Assembly (NCBI GenBank): GCA_916048145.1
Contig: CAJZGT010000032.1
Coordinates: forward strand, 1-11,400
Direction: 5' to 3'
From: an uncultured Streptococcus sp.
GTDB taxonomy: Bacteria > Bacillota > Bacilli > Lactobacillales > Streptococcaceae
DNA length: 11,400 nucleotides
Below are positions 1 to 5,816 of the stretch, piece after piece. Numbering within the stretch: position 1 is the first letter of the stretch; each line of letters starts with the position of its first letter. The notes under the pieces are model-generated. The model searched no databases. It saw nothing but the letters and a program-made list of their open reading frames with translations, and had not been told where the DNA came from. The position numbers were made by a program, and so were the translations under genes.

Positions 1-805
1 TCTGAACCATCAAGGAGCCGACCAAGAGCGTTAAAACATAGGAGGAACCAACAAATAAAAGAACCATGGGGTCAAAGAGACTATCGTATTTCATGGTTTG
101 GAGATTCTTTTGGAAGGTCAATTCATTGACTGTCTGAAAGGATTTCAACTCGTCCGCCTGATACCCAAAAGACTTGGTCACTTTAATACCTGATACGGAC
201 TCCTGCACCTTGTTATTGAGTTCAGAAAAGGCAGCCTGCGATTCACCAAAGGCCTTATGGGTCTTTCTCCCTAGACGACTAGTCGCATAAGCCATGAAAG
301 GTAAGGGTAAAATGGCAACTAGGGTCATCTGCCATGAAATGCTAAAGATCATGGTCAACAAGGTCACTAAAGCTGTGATTGAGGCATCCACCGCTGACAT
401 AACCCCGCCCCCTGCCAGACGCGTTAGGCCATTAATATCATTGGTTGCGTGTGCCATCAGGTCTCCCGTTCGATAAGTCTGATAAAAAGCTGGAGACATT
501 TTTGTGAAATGCTCAAACAAGCGAGACCGCATAATCTGCCCCAGACGGTAGGAAGTTCCAAGGATATACATACGCCAAACATAGCGCAGATAGTACATCC
601 CAAAGGCTGCAAGAAGCAAATAAAATAGGTCAAGAAGGAGGTCCTGCTGGGTTAATTGTCCCGATGTGATGGCATCAATCACCTGCCCCATGACCATAGG
701 TGGAATGAGATTGAGGACGGAAACCAAGACCAGGGCCACAATTCCGACTAAATAACGGCGTTTTTCTAACTTGAAAAACCACCAAAGTTTTTGAATAATG
801 GACAT
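1..805 (-). CDS. ABC exporter half-transporter, membrane domain (partial, runs off left edge)
   Basis: This is the N-terminal 268 residues of a type-IV ABC exporter; the ATP-binding domain lies outside the window. The start ATG at 805-803 is preceded by AGAAAGGGA at a suitable distance. The protein begins MSIIQKLWWFFKLEKRRY and has about five membrane segments (roughly residues 18-40, 57-76, 137-157, 160-178 and 245-265). The fold's intracellular-loop motif YRTGDLMAHATNDI is at residues 111-124. Family knowledge: such half-transporters resemble Bacillus YheI/BmrC and lactococcal LmrC, and usually form heterodimers that export drugs or peptides using ATP at the cytoplasmic membrane. A partner gene would be expected further left. 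I see no clear promoter between it and the BOX element, so it may depend on readthrough or on BOX-borne sequence. The substrate is unknown. Confidence 0.9.
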   Translation of the reverse strand, partial: MSIIQKLWWFFKLEKRRYLVGIVALVLVSVLNLIPPMVMGQVIDAITSGQLTQQDLLLDLFYLLLAAFGMYYLRYVWRMYILGTSYRLGQIMRSRLFEHFTKMSPAFYQTYRTGDLMAHATNDINGLTRLAGGGVMSAVDASITALVTLLTMIFSISWQMTLVAILPLPFMAYATSRLGRKTHKAFGESQAAFSELNNKVQESVSGIKVTKSFGYQADELKSFQTVNELTFQKNLQTMKYDSLFDPMVLLFVGSSYVLTLLVGSLMVQ

Positions 806-829
806 AAAATCCCTTTCTGATTGCAAATG

Positions 830-1009
830 AAAACCTGAGGCCAATACTCAATGAAAATCAAAGAGCAAACTAGGAAACTAGCCGCAGGCTGCTCAAAGCA
901 CTGCTTTGAGGTTGTAGATAGAACTGACGAAGTCAGTAACCTACATACGGCAAGGCGACGTTGACGCAGTTTGAAGAGATTTTCGAAGAGTACAAGACCC
1001 CAGGCTTTT
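830..1009 (-). terminator. Probable terminator stem split by the BOX element
   Basis: On the minus strand, AAAAGCCTGGGGTC (1009-996) lies directly after the DUF421 stop codon and can pair with GGCCTCAGGTTTT (842-830). The stem is about 13 bp with one bulged G and a few G-U pairs, and it ends in TTTT. The BOX element fills the loop almost exactly. I infer an original intrinsic terminator into which BOX inserted; the long loop may weaken it. Confidence 0.5.
844..993 (-). repeat. BOX element (boxA-boxB-boxC, about 150 bp)
   Basis: The stretch contains ACGGCAAGGCGACGTTGACG, close to the well-known boxA core, and ends in inverted ATACTC...GAGTAC termini followed by AATGAAAATC and its counterpart GATTTTCGAA. 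The length of about 150 bp fits one boxA (about 59 bp, right end here), one boxB (about 45 bp) and one boxC (about 50 bp). Read from boxA to boxC it lies on the minus strand. BOX elements are non-coding, RNA-foldable repeats of pneumococcus and close relatives, thought to be moved in trans. This copy separates the DUF421 gene from the ABC exporter gene. Confidence 0.93.
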
Positions 1010-1010
1010 C

Positions 1011-1646
1011 TTATTCATAGGTTACGACTGTAACAGCACCCTTGTCATACTCAGCGATAAAGATGTTGGCTACATTGTCATGCCCTTGCTTGCTAAGATT
1101 ATCAAGCAGCCACTCTTCGCTACGACCAATCGATTCCAAGACATCGACTTGGATCACACCGTCAGTCACAACTGGATACTTAGGATTTTCATCTCCCATT
1201 TGGACCACGATGAGTTGGCCATTTTGCTCTTGCACAGCTCGTTTAACTTGCTTCATCTGGAAAATCCCTTGACTACGAAGTTTAAGAGCTACATCTGCCG
1301 CAGACAAACCAACTGAACGACAAGCTTCTGGGTCAATCTTCCCATTTTTAATGAGGAGAGTTGGTTTCCCATCAATCAAGCGTTTGACAAAACGAACATT
1401 GTTATTAAGCCACTTGAGTGTCAAAACCAAAATCGTCCACATCATCAAAATCACTGCGTACTGCAGAATACTAATTGAACTATTGTAAATCACCCCACCG
1501 ATGATACCACCAAGAACATAGTTCTGAATTTGGTCTGTCGCAGAGTTAGGTGCTAGATTCCCCTTTCCTGTCACATTAATAACAAAAACAAGAGAGAAAA
1601 GACCCAAGGCCAGTTTGATTAAAATTTCCATATAGTTGAGTGTCAT
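1011..1646 (-). CDS. DUF421 (YetF-like) membrane protein
   Basis: A 211-residue protein of the DUF421/YetF family. The N-terminal 85 residues hold hydrophobic segments at about 6-26 and 44-78, including the family-typical stretch APNSATDQIQNYVLGGIIGG. A soluble domain follows (about residues 86-211), opening with the characteristic GKPTLLIKNGKI. The start ATG at 1646-1644 overlaps the stop of the upstream DUF3290 gene as ATGA, and a GGAGG site lies inside that gene, so translation is probably coupled. Family knowledge: YetF-type proteins are membrane anchored with a cytoplasmic domain, and their biochemical role is not settled. The DUF3290-DUF421 pair recurs in Firmicutes, which suggests one complex. 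The gene ends at the split terminator beside the BOX element. Confidence 0.9.
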   Translation of the reverse strand: MTLNYMEILIKLALGLFSLVFVINVTGKGNLAPNSATDQIQNYVLGGIIGGVIYNSSISILQYAVILMMWTILVLTLKWLNNNVRFVKRLIDGKPTLLIKNGKIDPEACRSVGLSAADVALKLRSQGIFQMKQVKRAVQEQNGQLIVVQMGDENPKYPVVTDGVIQVDVLESIGRSEEWLLDNLSKQGHDNVANIFIAEYDKGAVTVVTYE

Positions 1647-2098
1647 TTGTTTACCTCCACCAATTCAATAGCGTCTGTTTGATGCAATTCTAATTTCTCT
1701 AAAAGATACTTGTCTGGTTGGCTCCCGTTCATAGCGCGGTAGAAATCTGAACCTACCTTGACAAGCGCTCCATCAGTGGTTGCAGAAGTATTTACATAAA
1801 CTTCTGATTTATCCACTCCCAAGTCTTTGGAAACAACCTCTATGAAATGAAGGGAAGTTTGAAATTGATTGTTAGAGGCTTGATTGGTCTGGTATTTTGA
1901 AATTGTCACCAAAAGCATGGCCACTAAGGTCAAGGCTAAAATCATGACCAATTCCCGAAACTTAGTCCCCTTTTTATCACGATAAGCCTTAAAAGCAAAA
2001 AATCCTGTGATAGCTAGGAGCACAATCCCAAAGCCAATCATAATTCCATTTTGCTGACTGATTTGGCTAAGTACATAGTCATATGAGTAAAATTTCAT
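1643..2098 (-). CDS. DUF3290 membrane protein
   Basis: A 151-residue protein matching the DUF3290 family by length, layout and gene neighbour. It has two predicted membrane helices near the N-terminus (about residues 18-36 and 49-66), separated by a short basic loop (RDKKGTKFR). A soluble domain follows, with YVNTSATTDGALVKVGSDFYR. The start ATG at 2098-2096 has a GGGAG ribosome site nine bases upstream. It is the first gene of a two-gene unit with DUF421, sharing the ATGA overlap, and has its own consensus promoter at 2132-2160. No enzymatic function is known to me. A structural or partner role for the YetF-like protein is the best inference. Confidence 0.87.
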   Translation of the reverse strand: MKFYSYDYVLSQISQQNGIMIGFGIVLLAITGFFAFKAYRDKKGTKFRELVMILALTLVAMLLVTISKYQTNQASNNQFQTSLHFIEVVSKDLGVDKSEVYVNTSATTDGALVKVGSDFYRAMNGSQPDKYLLEKLELHQTDAIELVEVNK

Positions 2099-2131
2099 TT
2101 ATTTTCACTCCCTTTCATAAAATCATTCTTC

Positions 2132-2160
2132 ATTATAAACGAAAGAGGGTGATTTTTCAA
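2132..2160 (-). promoter_or_regulatory. Promoter of the DUF3290-DUF421 unit
   Basis: On the minus strand, TTGAAA (2160-2155) and TATAAT (2137-2132) are separated by exactly 17 bp, a near-consensus sigma-A promoter. The -35 box lies inside the left copy of the 31-bp direct repeat. Confidence 0.82.
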
Positions 2161-2182
2161 ACCATACGTTGGGGAAATAGAC
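2152..2182. repeat. 31-bp direct repeat, left copy
   Basis: It is identical, base for base, to 4158-4188. It carries the -35 box of the DUF3290 promoter. Together with the right copy it brackets the CPBP/ArsR/SdpI cassette. Confidence 0.95.
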
Positions 2183-2224
2183 TTATCAGACCAACTTCTC
2201 TAACTAATGACTCAAATATCTGTT

Positions 2225-2866
2225 TCAAGATTCTAATTTTGATAATTGATAAGAATAGACACTAGGAATTATCACTACAAAGAAAAGTGTCAAGAAGAAT
2301 ACCCAGTAAACATATAGTTGCACAAAGGAATTTAGAAACAATAACAATCCTCCTAATACCCAAATTTTTCCAGCTAGACGATGCGTTTTTCTCCAGTTTT
2401 CATCATTCTCCAAGGTCCACGGTAGTCGAATACCGATTATATAATTTCGGTGTGTTTTTGGTAGATAATTTCCAATTACGATCATCACGACTCCCATAAA
2501 AATCTGAGCTAGTAGCCCACTCATCGTGGAATAACCCAAAGATTCTCCGAAGATAGAAATCATTAATAGACAAGATACAAAAGGTATAATCCAGTAAATC
2601 AAAAGTTGTATTTTTGAACTGATATTGCTAGATTTAGGATCCTTAATCATTAAAAATAGAAGCAACCAATGCATCAAAAGCATGAGAGTCGGTAATCCAA
2701 AGATAGCAGACATTTTATGATTGTAGCCATCTGCTTGACCCAGTAGATTAAAATGAGTGGGTATCTCCTCTGGTAATTGATTCCAGAAAACACAACCTAC
2801 AAGGGAAGGTAGTAGGATGAGAATGCTCGTAAATAATACCAATTTCTTATTGATTTTTATCTTCAT
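2225..2866 (-). CDS. SdpI-family (DUF1648) immunity-like membrane protein
   Basis: A 213-residue polytopic membrane protein. The DUF1648 region comes first (about residues 10-65), with the motif LPEEIPTHFNLLGQADGY at 31-48. The SdpI C-terminal motif follows at about 133-165, containing NYLPKTHRNYIIGIRLPWTL, then NWRKTHRLAG, and then more helices. Family knowledge: Bacillus subtilis SdpI gives immunity to the SdpC toxin and also sequesters the SdpR repressor at the membrane. I chose ATG at 2866; a TTG directly before it (2869) is also possible, but AAGGAG sits at better spacing for the ATG. The gene overlaps the 3' end of the ArsR-family gene by 20 bp, suggesting coupled translation. No sdpABC-like toxin genes are seen here, so the ligand is unknown. 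Confidence 0.88.
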   Translation of the reverse strand: MKIKINKKLVLFTSILILLPSLVGCVFWNQLPEEIPTHFNLLGQADGYNHKMSAIFGLPTLMLLMHWLLLFLMIKDPKSSNISSKIQLLIYWIIPFVSCLLMISIFGESLGYSTMSGLLAQIFMGVVMIVIGNYLPKTHRNYIIGIRLPWTLENDENWRKTHRLAGKIWVLGGLLLFLNSFVQLYVYWVFFLTLFFVVIIPSVYSYQLSKLES

Positions 2867-3134
2867 CAAAATGATCTCCTTTCAGTTCTGCTAACCAAAC
2901 CATTATATCCTCTAAAACCGATGTATTTAACTCATAATAAATAAAGTTTTTTTCTTTCATTTCATGAATCAAATCCGCTGCTTTCAAAATCGTGAGATGG
3001 TGTGAAATCGTTGCACCTGTCAACTCGAAATAACTGGTAATTTCTCCTGCAGATAATCTACCTGTTTTGAGTAAATTCAAAATCTCTCTCCTAACTGGAT
3101 GAGATAAGGCTTTAAAACTATTTGCAAAACTCAT
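2847..3134 (-). CDS. ArsR-family repressor, SdpR type
   Basis: A 95-residue winged-helix regulator. The N-terminus FKALSHPVRREILNLLKTGRL is typical of the ArsR family. The recognition helix spans about residues 39-53 (TGATISHHLTILKAADLI region), and the wing includes KNFIYYELNTSVLEDIMVWL, closely like B. subtilis SdpR. The protein has no cysteines and no ELCVCDL-type metal site, so metal sensing is unlikely. The ATG at 3134 has AAAGGAG upstream. The gene overlaps the CPBP gene by 17 bp and the sdpI-like gene by about 20 bp. By analogy with SdpR I infer that it represses its own cassette through the palindromes at 4036-4115 and is relieved when the SdpI-like protein holds it at the membrane. 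Confidence 0.9.
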   Translation of the reverse strand: MSFANSFKALSHPVRREILNLLKTGRLSAGEITSYFELTGATISHHLTILKAADLIHEMKEKNFIYYELNTSVLEDIMVWLAELKGDHFDEDKNQ

Positions 3135-4017
3135 AATGACTCCTTTCCCTTTGTAATATTAGTAGGGCTAGGAATAAGCAAGGTAGAACTGATAGCATTC
3201 CGGTCGGTGATGGGCCTAAAATCAAGAGGCTTGAAACTTTTTCTCCTGGTAATTGGAAGAGTAACCCAATACCTGCAGTTGCATTGATTGCCCCATGAAA
3301 TAGGGCAGAAGCCCAGATAGAACCTGTCTTTTCCAACAACCAGCTCAACAATATTCCTAGGCTAAAACAAAATAGAAACATGGCGACAACTCCCAAAACA
3401 GGATAAGCAAAATAAGATAGTCCATAATTATAGCCTTGCAAATTGATTGGTAGATGCCAAAGACTCCAAATGAGACCAAGCAAGACATGAGTCTGGACTA
3501 GTGAAAAGCGTCCTCTTAGCACTGGGTAAAGATAGCCACGCCAACCAATTTCCTCCCCCAATGCAAAGAAACTATTAAGAAAAGGAGCGTAGGTCAAACT
3601 AGCTAGGATTTGAATCAAGGCCAAGAAAGATAAGGGGAACGGTGATTGAAGGACTCCTTTTTCTTGTAAAATAGCTTGAATAGATTCAAAACCAAGGCTG
3701 AAATTGCTAGGAAATACAAGAAAATAAAGTCCCGCTCCTAAAAAACTGATGACTGCTGGTAACCAGATAGCTAGTAAGTAAAAGCGCCAGTTGCTCTTGA
3801 GATTCACAACTAATTTAGATTTGATTCCACTAGGTTGATTCGTGATTTTCCCTAAAATAAAGACTGCAAGTGCAGGCATCCACATGGCTACAATACTAGC
3901 AAGTTGACTCCATGGAGAATTTAGACCAACACCACTTAGCCATAGTGCCAACCATATTATCCAAGCAAGGGCATAAGCCAAGACCACAAAAAGAAGGATT
4001 GTTCTCTTATTTGACAT
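3118..4017 (-). CDS. CPBP-family intramembrane metalloprotease
   Basis: A polytopic membrane protein with about eight hydrophobic segments and the full CPBP (Abi, CAAX-protease/bacteriocin-processing) signature. Counted from a GTG at 4032 (304 residues), the motifs are EEIGWR at 160-165 (the EExxxR motif), WSLWH at 189-193 (the H of motif 2) and HGAIN at 246-250. All likely metal-binding and catalytic residues are present, so it should be active. I prefer the ATG at 4017 (299 residues); the GTG at 4032 lies only a few bases after the GAAAG and is poorly placed. Family knowledge: bacterial members act in bacteriocin self-immunity, peptide maturation or cleavage of membrane regulators. It is the first gene of the cassette. 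Whether it protects against a toxin or processes a peptide cannot be read from the sequence. Confidence 0.88.
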   Translation of the reverse strand: MSNKRTILLFVVLAYALAWIIWLALWLSGVGLNSPWSQLASIVAMWMPALAVFILGKITNQPSGIKSKLVVNLKSNWRFYLLAIWLPAVISFLGAGLYFLVFPSNFSLGFESIQAILQEKGVLQSPFPLSFLALIQILASLTYAPFLNSFFALGEEIGWRGYLYPVLRGRFSLVQTHVLLGLIWSLWHLPINLQGYNYGLSYFAYPVLGVVAMFLFCFSLGILLSWLLEKTGSIWASALFHGAINATAGIGLLFQLPGEKVSSLLILGPSPTGMLSVLPCLFLALLILQRERSHYEFCK

Positions 4018-4035
4018 ATTTGTACACTTCACTTT

Positions 4036-4058
4036 CTATTTAGATGTTTTTCTAAATA
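4036..4058. promoter_or_regulatory. Palindrome 1, candidate repressor operator
   Basis: TATTTAGA-N6-TCTAAATA with perfect 8-bp arms at 4037-4044 and 4051-4058. It covers the expected transcription start of the cassette. Its arms are identical to those of the palindrome at 4092-4115. It is probably the site of the ArsR/SdpR-type repressor, by inference from position. Confidence 0.65.
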
Positions 4059-4060
4059 AT

Positions 4061-4088
4061 ATTATACACCTTTCCATTCTAAACACAA
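4061..4088 (-). promoter_or_regulatory. Promoter of the CPBP-arsR-sdpI cassette
   Basis: On the minus strand, TTGTGT (4088-4083) and a perfect TATAAT (4066-4061) are spaced 16 bp apart. One palindrome lies just upstream of the -35 box and the other just downstream of the -10 box, the layout expected of a tightly repressed, self-regulated promoter. Confidence 0.72.
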
Positions 4089-4091
4089 GAT

Positions 4092-4115
4092 CTATTTAGA
4101 TTTTTTTCTAAATAG
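4092..4115. promoter_or_regulatory. Palindrome 2, candidate repressor operator
   Basis: CTATTTAGA-N6-TCTAAATAG, a perfect 9-bp inverted repeat with an all-T spacer. It lies immediately upstream of the cassette -35 box. Its centre is 56 bp from that of palindrome 1, which would allow two repressor dimers to flank the polymerase site. Confidence 0.65.
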
Positions 4116-4157
4116 CTTAGGGAATTTTTATTTTCTCAGGATAAAGTCTAAAGAGTA

Positions 4158-4188
4158 ATTTTTCAAACCATACGTTGGGGAAATAGAC
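4158..4188. repeat. 31-bp direct repeat, right copy
   Basis: Identical to 2152-2182. This copy supplies the -35 region (TTGGGG at 4175-4180) of the exoA promoter. Confidence 0.95.
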
Positions 4189-4204
4189 CTTTTTTTGGTA
4201 TAAT
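4175..4204 (+). promoter_or_regulatory. exoA promoter, extended -10
   Basis: TGG-TATAAT at 4196-4204 is an extended -10 element. A weak -35, TTGGGG at 4175-4180, lies 18 bp upstream within the 31-bp repeat. A second TATAAT at 4211-4216 has no credible -35. Confidence 0.65.
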
Positions 4205-4237
4205 AAAATCTATAATCTGAATGAAAAAGGTAACTTT

Positions 4238-5065
4238 ATGAAACTTATCTCATGGAATATTGATTCCCTCAATGCTGCCCTAACTAGTGACTCAGCTCGT
4301 GCCAAATTGTCCCAAGAAGTCCTACAAACCTTGGTCGCTGAAAATGCTGATATCATTGCTATCCAAGAAACCAAGCTTTCTGCCAAGGGTCCTACAAAGA
4401 AACACTTGGAAATTTTAGAGGAACTCTTCCCAGGTTACGAAAACACGTGGCGCTCTTCCCAAGAACCTGCCCGTAAAGGCTATGCTGGAACCATGTTCCT
4501 CTATAAGAAAGAACTTACGCCAACTATCAGCTTCCCAAAAATCGGTGCCCCTTCTACCATGGACTTGGAAGGTCGTATCATCACTCTAGAATTTGATAAA
4601 TTTTTCGTAACCCAAGTTTACACTCCAAACGCTGGCGATGGCCTCAAACGCTTGGAAGAACGTCAAGTCTGGGATGTCAAATATGCGGAGTACTTGGCTG
4701 GACTAGACAAAGAAAAACCAGTCCTTGCGACCGGTGACTACAACGTAGCCCACAATGAAATCGACCTTGCAAATCCTGCTAGCAACCGCCGTTCACCAGG
4801 ATTTACCGACGAGGAACGTGCTGGATTTACCAACCTCTTGGCAACTGGATTTACGGATACCTTCCGCCACATTCACGGCGATGTTCCAGAACGCTACACT
4901 TGGTGGGCACAACGCAGCAAGACTTCTAAAATCAACAATACAGGCTGGAGAATCGACTACTGGCTAACAAGTAACCGCATCGCTGACAAGGTGACCAAGT
5001 CTGATATGATTGACTCCGGTGCTCGCCAAGACCACACACCCATTGTCATGGAGATTGAACTCTAA
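4238..5065 (+). CDS. exoA: Exodeoxyribonuclease III / AP endonuclease ExoA
   Basis: A 275-residue cytoplasmic DNA-repair enzyme of the exonuclease III (EEP) family, the length expected for streptococcal ExoA. It cleaves DNA 5' to abasic sites in base-excision repair and has 3'-5' exonuclease activity. Visible catalytic features are N7 in SWNID, the metal-binding E44 in IAIQETKLS, Y128 in VYTPNAG, D167 and N169 in ATGDYNVAH, the loop GWRIDYWL around D240, and D265-H266 in ARQDHTP. The family is complete, with no missing key residue. The ATG at 4238 follows AAAAGG seven bases upstream. The gene has its own extended -10 promoter and is followed after 11 bp by a VOC-family gene, with which it is probably co-transcribed. 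Confidence 0.96.
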   Translation: MKLISWNIDSLNAALTSDSARAKLSQEVLQTLVAENADIIAIQETKLSAKGPTKKHLEILEELFPGYENTWRSSQEPARKGYAGTMFLYKKELTPTISFPKIGAPSTMDLEGRIITLEFDKFFVTQVYTPNAGDGLKRLEERQVWDVKYAEYLAGLDKEKPVLATGDYNVAHNEIDLANPASNRRSPGFTDEERAGFTNLLATGFTDTFRHIHGDVPERYTWWAQRSKTSKINNTGWRIDYWLTSNRIADKVTKSDMIDSGARQDHTPIVMEIEL

Positions 5066-5076
5066 GGAGAAAACGA

Positions 5077-5463
5077 ATGGACTATCAAGCTGTCATTCCT
5101 GAATTTGTAGTATCTGACATCGAAAAATCACGCCACTTCTACTGCGACCTGCTAGGATTCTCTGTCGAATACGAGCGTCCAGAGGAGAAATTTCTCTTCC
5201 TCTCGCTTGAAGACTGCCAACTTATGCTAGAAGAAGGCAGCACAGAAGAATTAGCCCAACTAACCTATCCTTTCGGGCGCGGTGTCAATATTTCCTTTGG
5301 CATTGAAGATGTCCCTCAGCTCCACCAAAAACTGCTGGAAGCTGACTATCCTATCCATCGTCCCCTGACAAAAAGAGAATTTCGAGTAGGAGATAGCTTT
5401 ATATATCCCCATGAATTTGCAGTTTTGGATCCAGATGGCTATTTTTTAAGATTTAGTGAATAG
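5077..5463 (+). CDS. VOC-superfamily protein, bleomycin-resistance/glyoxalase-like
   Basis: A 128-residue protein with the paired beta-alpha-beta-beta-beta layout of the vicinal oxygen chelate fold. The N-terminal module has PEFVVSDIEKSRHFYCDLLGFSVEY (residues 8-32) and the C-terminal module ends in VLDPDGYFLRFSE (116-128). The DPDG-x-x-x-x-F ending resembles bleomycin-binding members, which lack a metal centre, more than glyoxalase I. The likely role is binding or sequestering a small molecule, and the substrate is unknown. AAGGAG lies upstream of the ATG at good spacing. It starts 11 bp after exoA and is followed by a terminator, so it is the second and last gene of the exoA unit. Confidence 0.88.
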   Translation: MDYQAVIPEFVVSDIEKSRHFYCDLLGFSVEYERPEEKFLFLSLEDCQLMLEEGSTEELAQLTYPFGRGVNISFGIEDVPQLHQKLLEADYPIHRPLTKREFRVGDSFIYPHEFAVLDPDGYFLRFSE

Positions 5464-5470
5464 AATAATA

Positions 5471-5510
5471 GAACCCTACAATACTGTATCTCGTTGTAGG
5501 TTTCTTTTTT
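5471..5510 (+). terminator. Intrinsic terminator of the exoA unit
   Basis: GAACCCTACAA (5471-5481) pairs with TTGTAGGTTTC (5494-5504) with a single C-T mismatch. A 12-base loop lies between the arms and a run of six T follows. It begins seven bases after the VOC gene stop. Confidence 0.85.
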
Positions 5511-5544
5511 GTTCGTTTTTTTCATTAAAACACTAACAAAACAT

Positions 5545-5573
5545 TTGATTTATAAAGTTATTTAGTGTAAAAT
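5545..5573 (+). promoter_or_regulatory. Promoter of the xpt-pbuX operon
   Basis: TTGATT (5545-5550) and TAAAAT (5568-5573) are 17 bp apart. Transcription would begin near 5580, giving a leader of about 240 bases that carries the purine riboswitch. Confidence 0.72.
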
Positions 5574-5613
5574 AAAAACATTGGCTCAAGCCTATTTGAA
5601 ATTGAATACCATT

Positions 5614-5680
5614 TTACTTGTTTATGTCGTGAATTGGCGCGACGTTTCTACAAGGTGCCGGAACACCTAACAATAAGTAA
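5614..5680 (+). promoter_or_regulatory. Purine riboswitch aptamer, guanine type, variant
   Basis: A three-way junction can be drawn. P1 is 5614-5622 with 5672-5680 (9 bp). P2 is GTCGTG with CGCGAC (5626-5631, 5638-5643) and loop AATTGG. The junction GTTTCTAC (5644-5651) matches the purine-riboswitch core. P3 is AGGTG with CACCT (5653-5657, 5664-5668) and loop CCGGAA. GG in L2 and CC in L3 can form the kissing pairs. The specificity base (position 74 in B. subtilis xpt numbering) is C at 5671, which implies guanine or hypoxanthine recognition, and the expected core U residues 22, 47 and 51 are present. Oddities are two 6-base loops instead of the usual 7, and a U-A pair in place of the usual A21-U75. 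Confidence 0.85.
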
Positions 5681-5754
5681 GTCAGCAGTGAGGTATGGTC
5701 GTTTTTGCCATGCCTATTTTGGGGACTTGCTTAGAGATTAAGTAAGTCCTTTTT
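5674..5754 (+). terminator. Riboswitch expression platform: terminator and antiterminator
   Basis: GGACTTGCTTA (5723-5733) pairs with TAAGTAAGTCC (5739-5749) as an 11-bp stem followed by TTTTT, an intrinsic terminator. The 3' strand of aptamer P1 carries the same TAAGTAAGTC (5674-5683), so it can pair with 5724-5733 instead as an antiterminator. Ligand-stabilised P1 would free the terminator, giving repression of xpt-pbuX by guanine. A further hairpin, GGTATGG with CCATGCC (5692-5698, 5708-5714), lies between. Confidence 0.85.
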
Positions 5755-5816
5755 CTATTTCTTGCTAGAAACTATAAACAAGCAAATGGATTGGCTTTTA
5801 GACTTTAGGAGGTCTT

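Larger units (their letters stand above)
2183..4157 (-). other. Putative inserted immunity cassette (CPBP, ArsR/SdpR, SdpI) between direct repeats
   Basis: The segment between the two 31-bp repeats holds three overlapping genes in one direction plus their promoter and palindromes. It contains no transposase, integrase or terminal inverted repeat. The base composition looks more AT-rich than that of exoA or the gal genes, but I have not measured it. I infer horizontal gain between the DUF3290 gene and exoA. No terminator is visible at its downstream end (2183-2224), so transcripts may continue into the DUF3290 unit. Confidence 0.55.

Noticed and set aside
294..476. 60-codon plus-strand reading frame inside the ABC exporter gene
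   Set aside because: It is antisense to a clear ABC membrane domain, has no ribosome site and resembles no known protein. The same reasoning excludes other open frames antisense to or overlapping exoA, pbuX, galT and galK.
2847..3134. ArsR-family gene as a metal-responsive (arsenic, zinc, cadmium) sensor
   Set aside because: The protein has no cysteines and no recognised metal-site motif, and no metal transporter is adjacent. Sequence and neighbours fit the SdpR type instead.
2183..4157. Cassette as an insertion sequence, transposon or integrative element
   Set aside because: No transposase, integrase or terminal inverted repeats are visible. The 31-bp direct repeats are much longer than usual transposition target duplications, so only the looser term cassette is used.
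2183..4157. Inverted repeats at the cassette ends
   Set aside because: A weak resemblance between the leftmost bases and the reverse complement of the rightmost bases does not exceed chance matching by eye.
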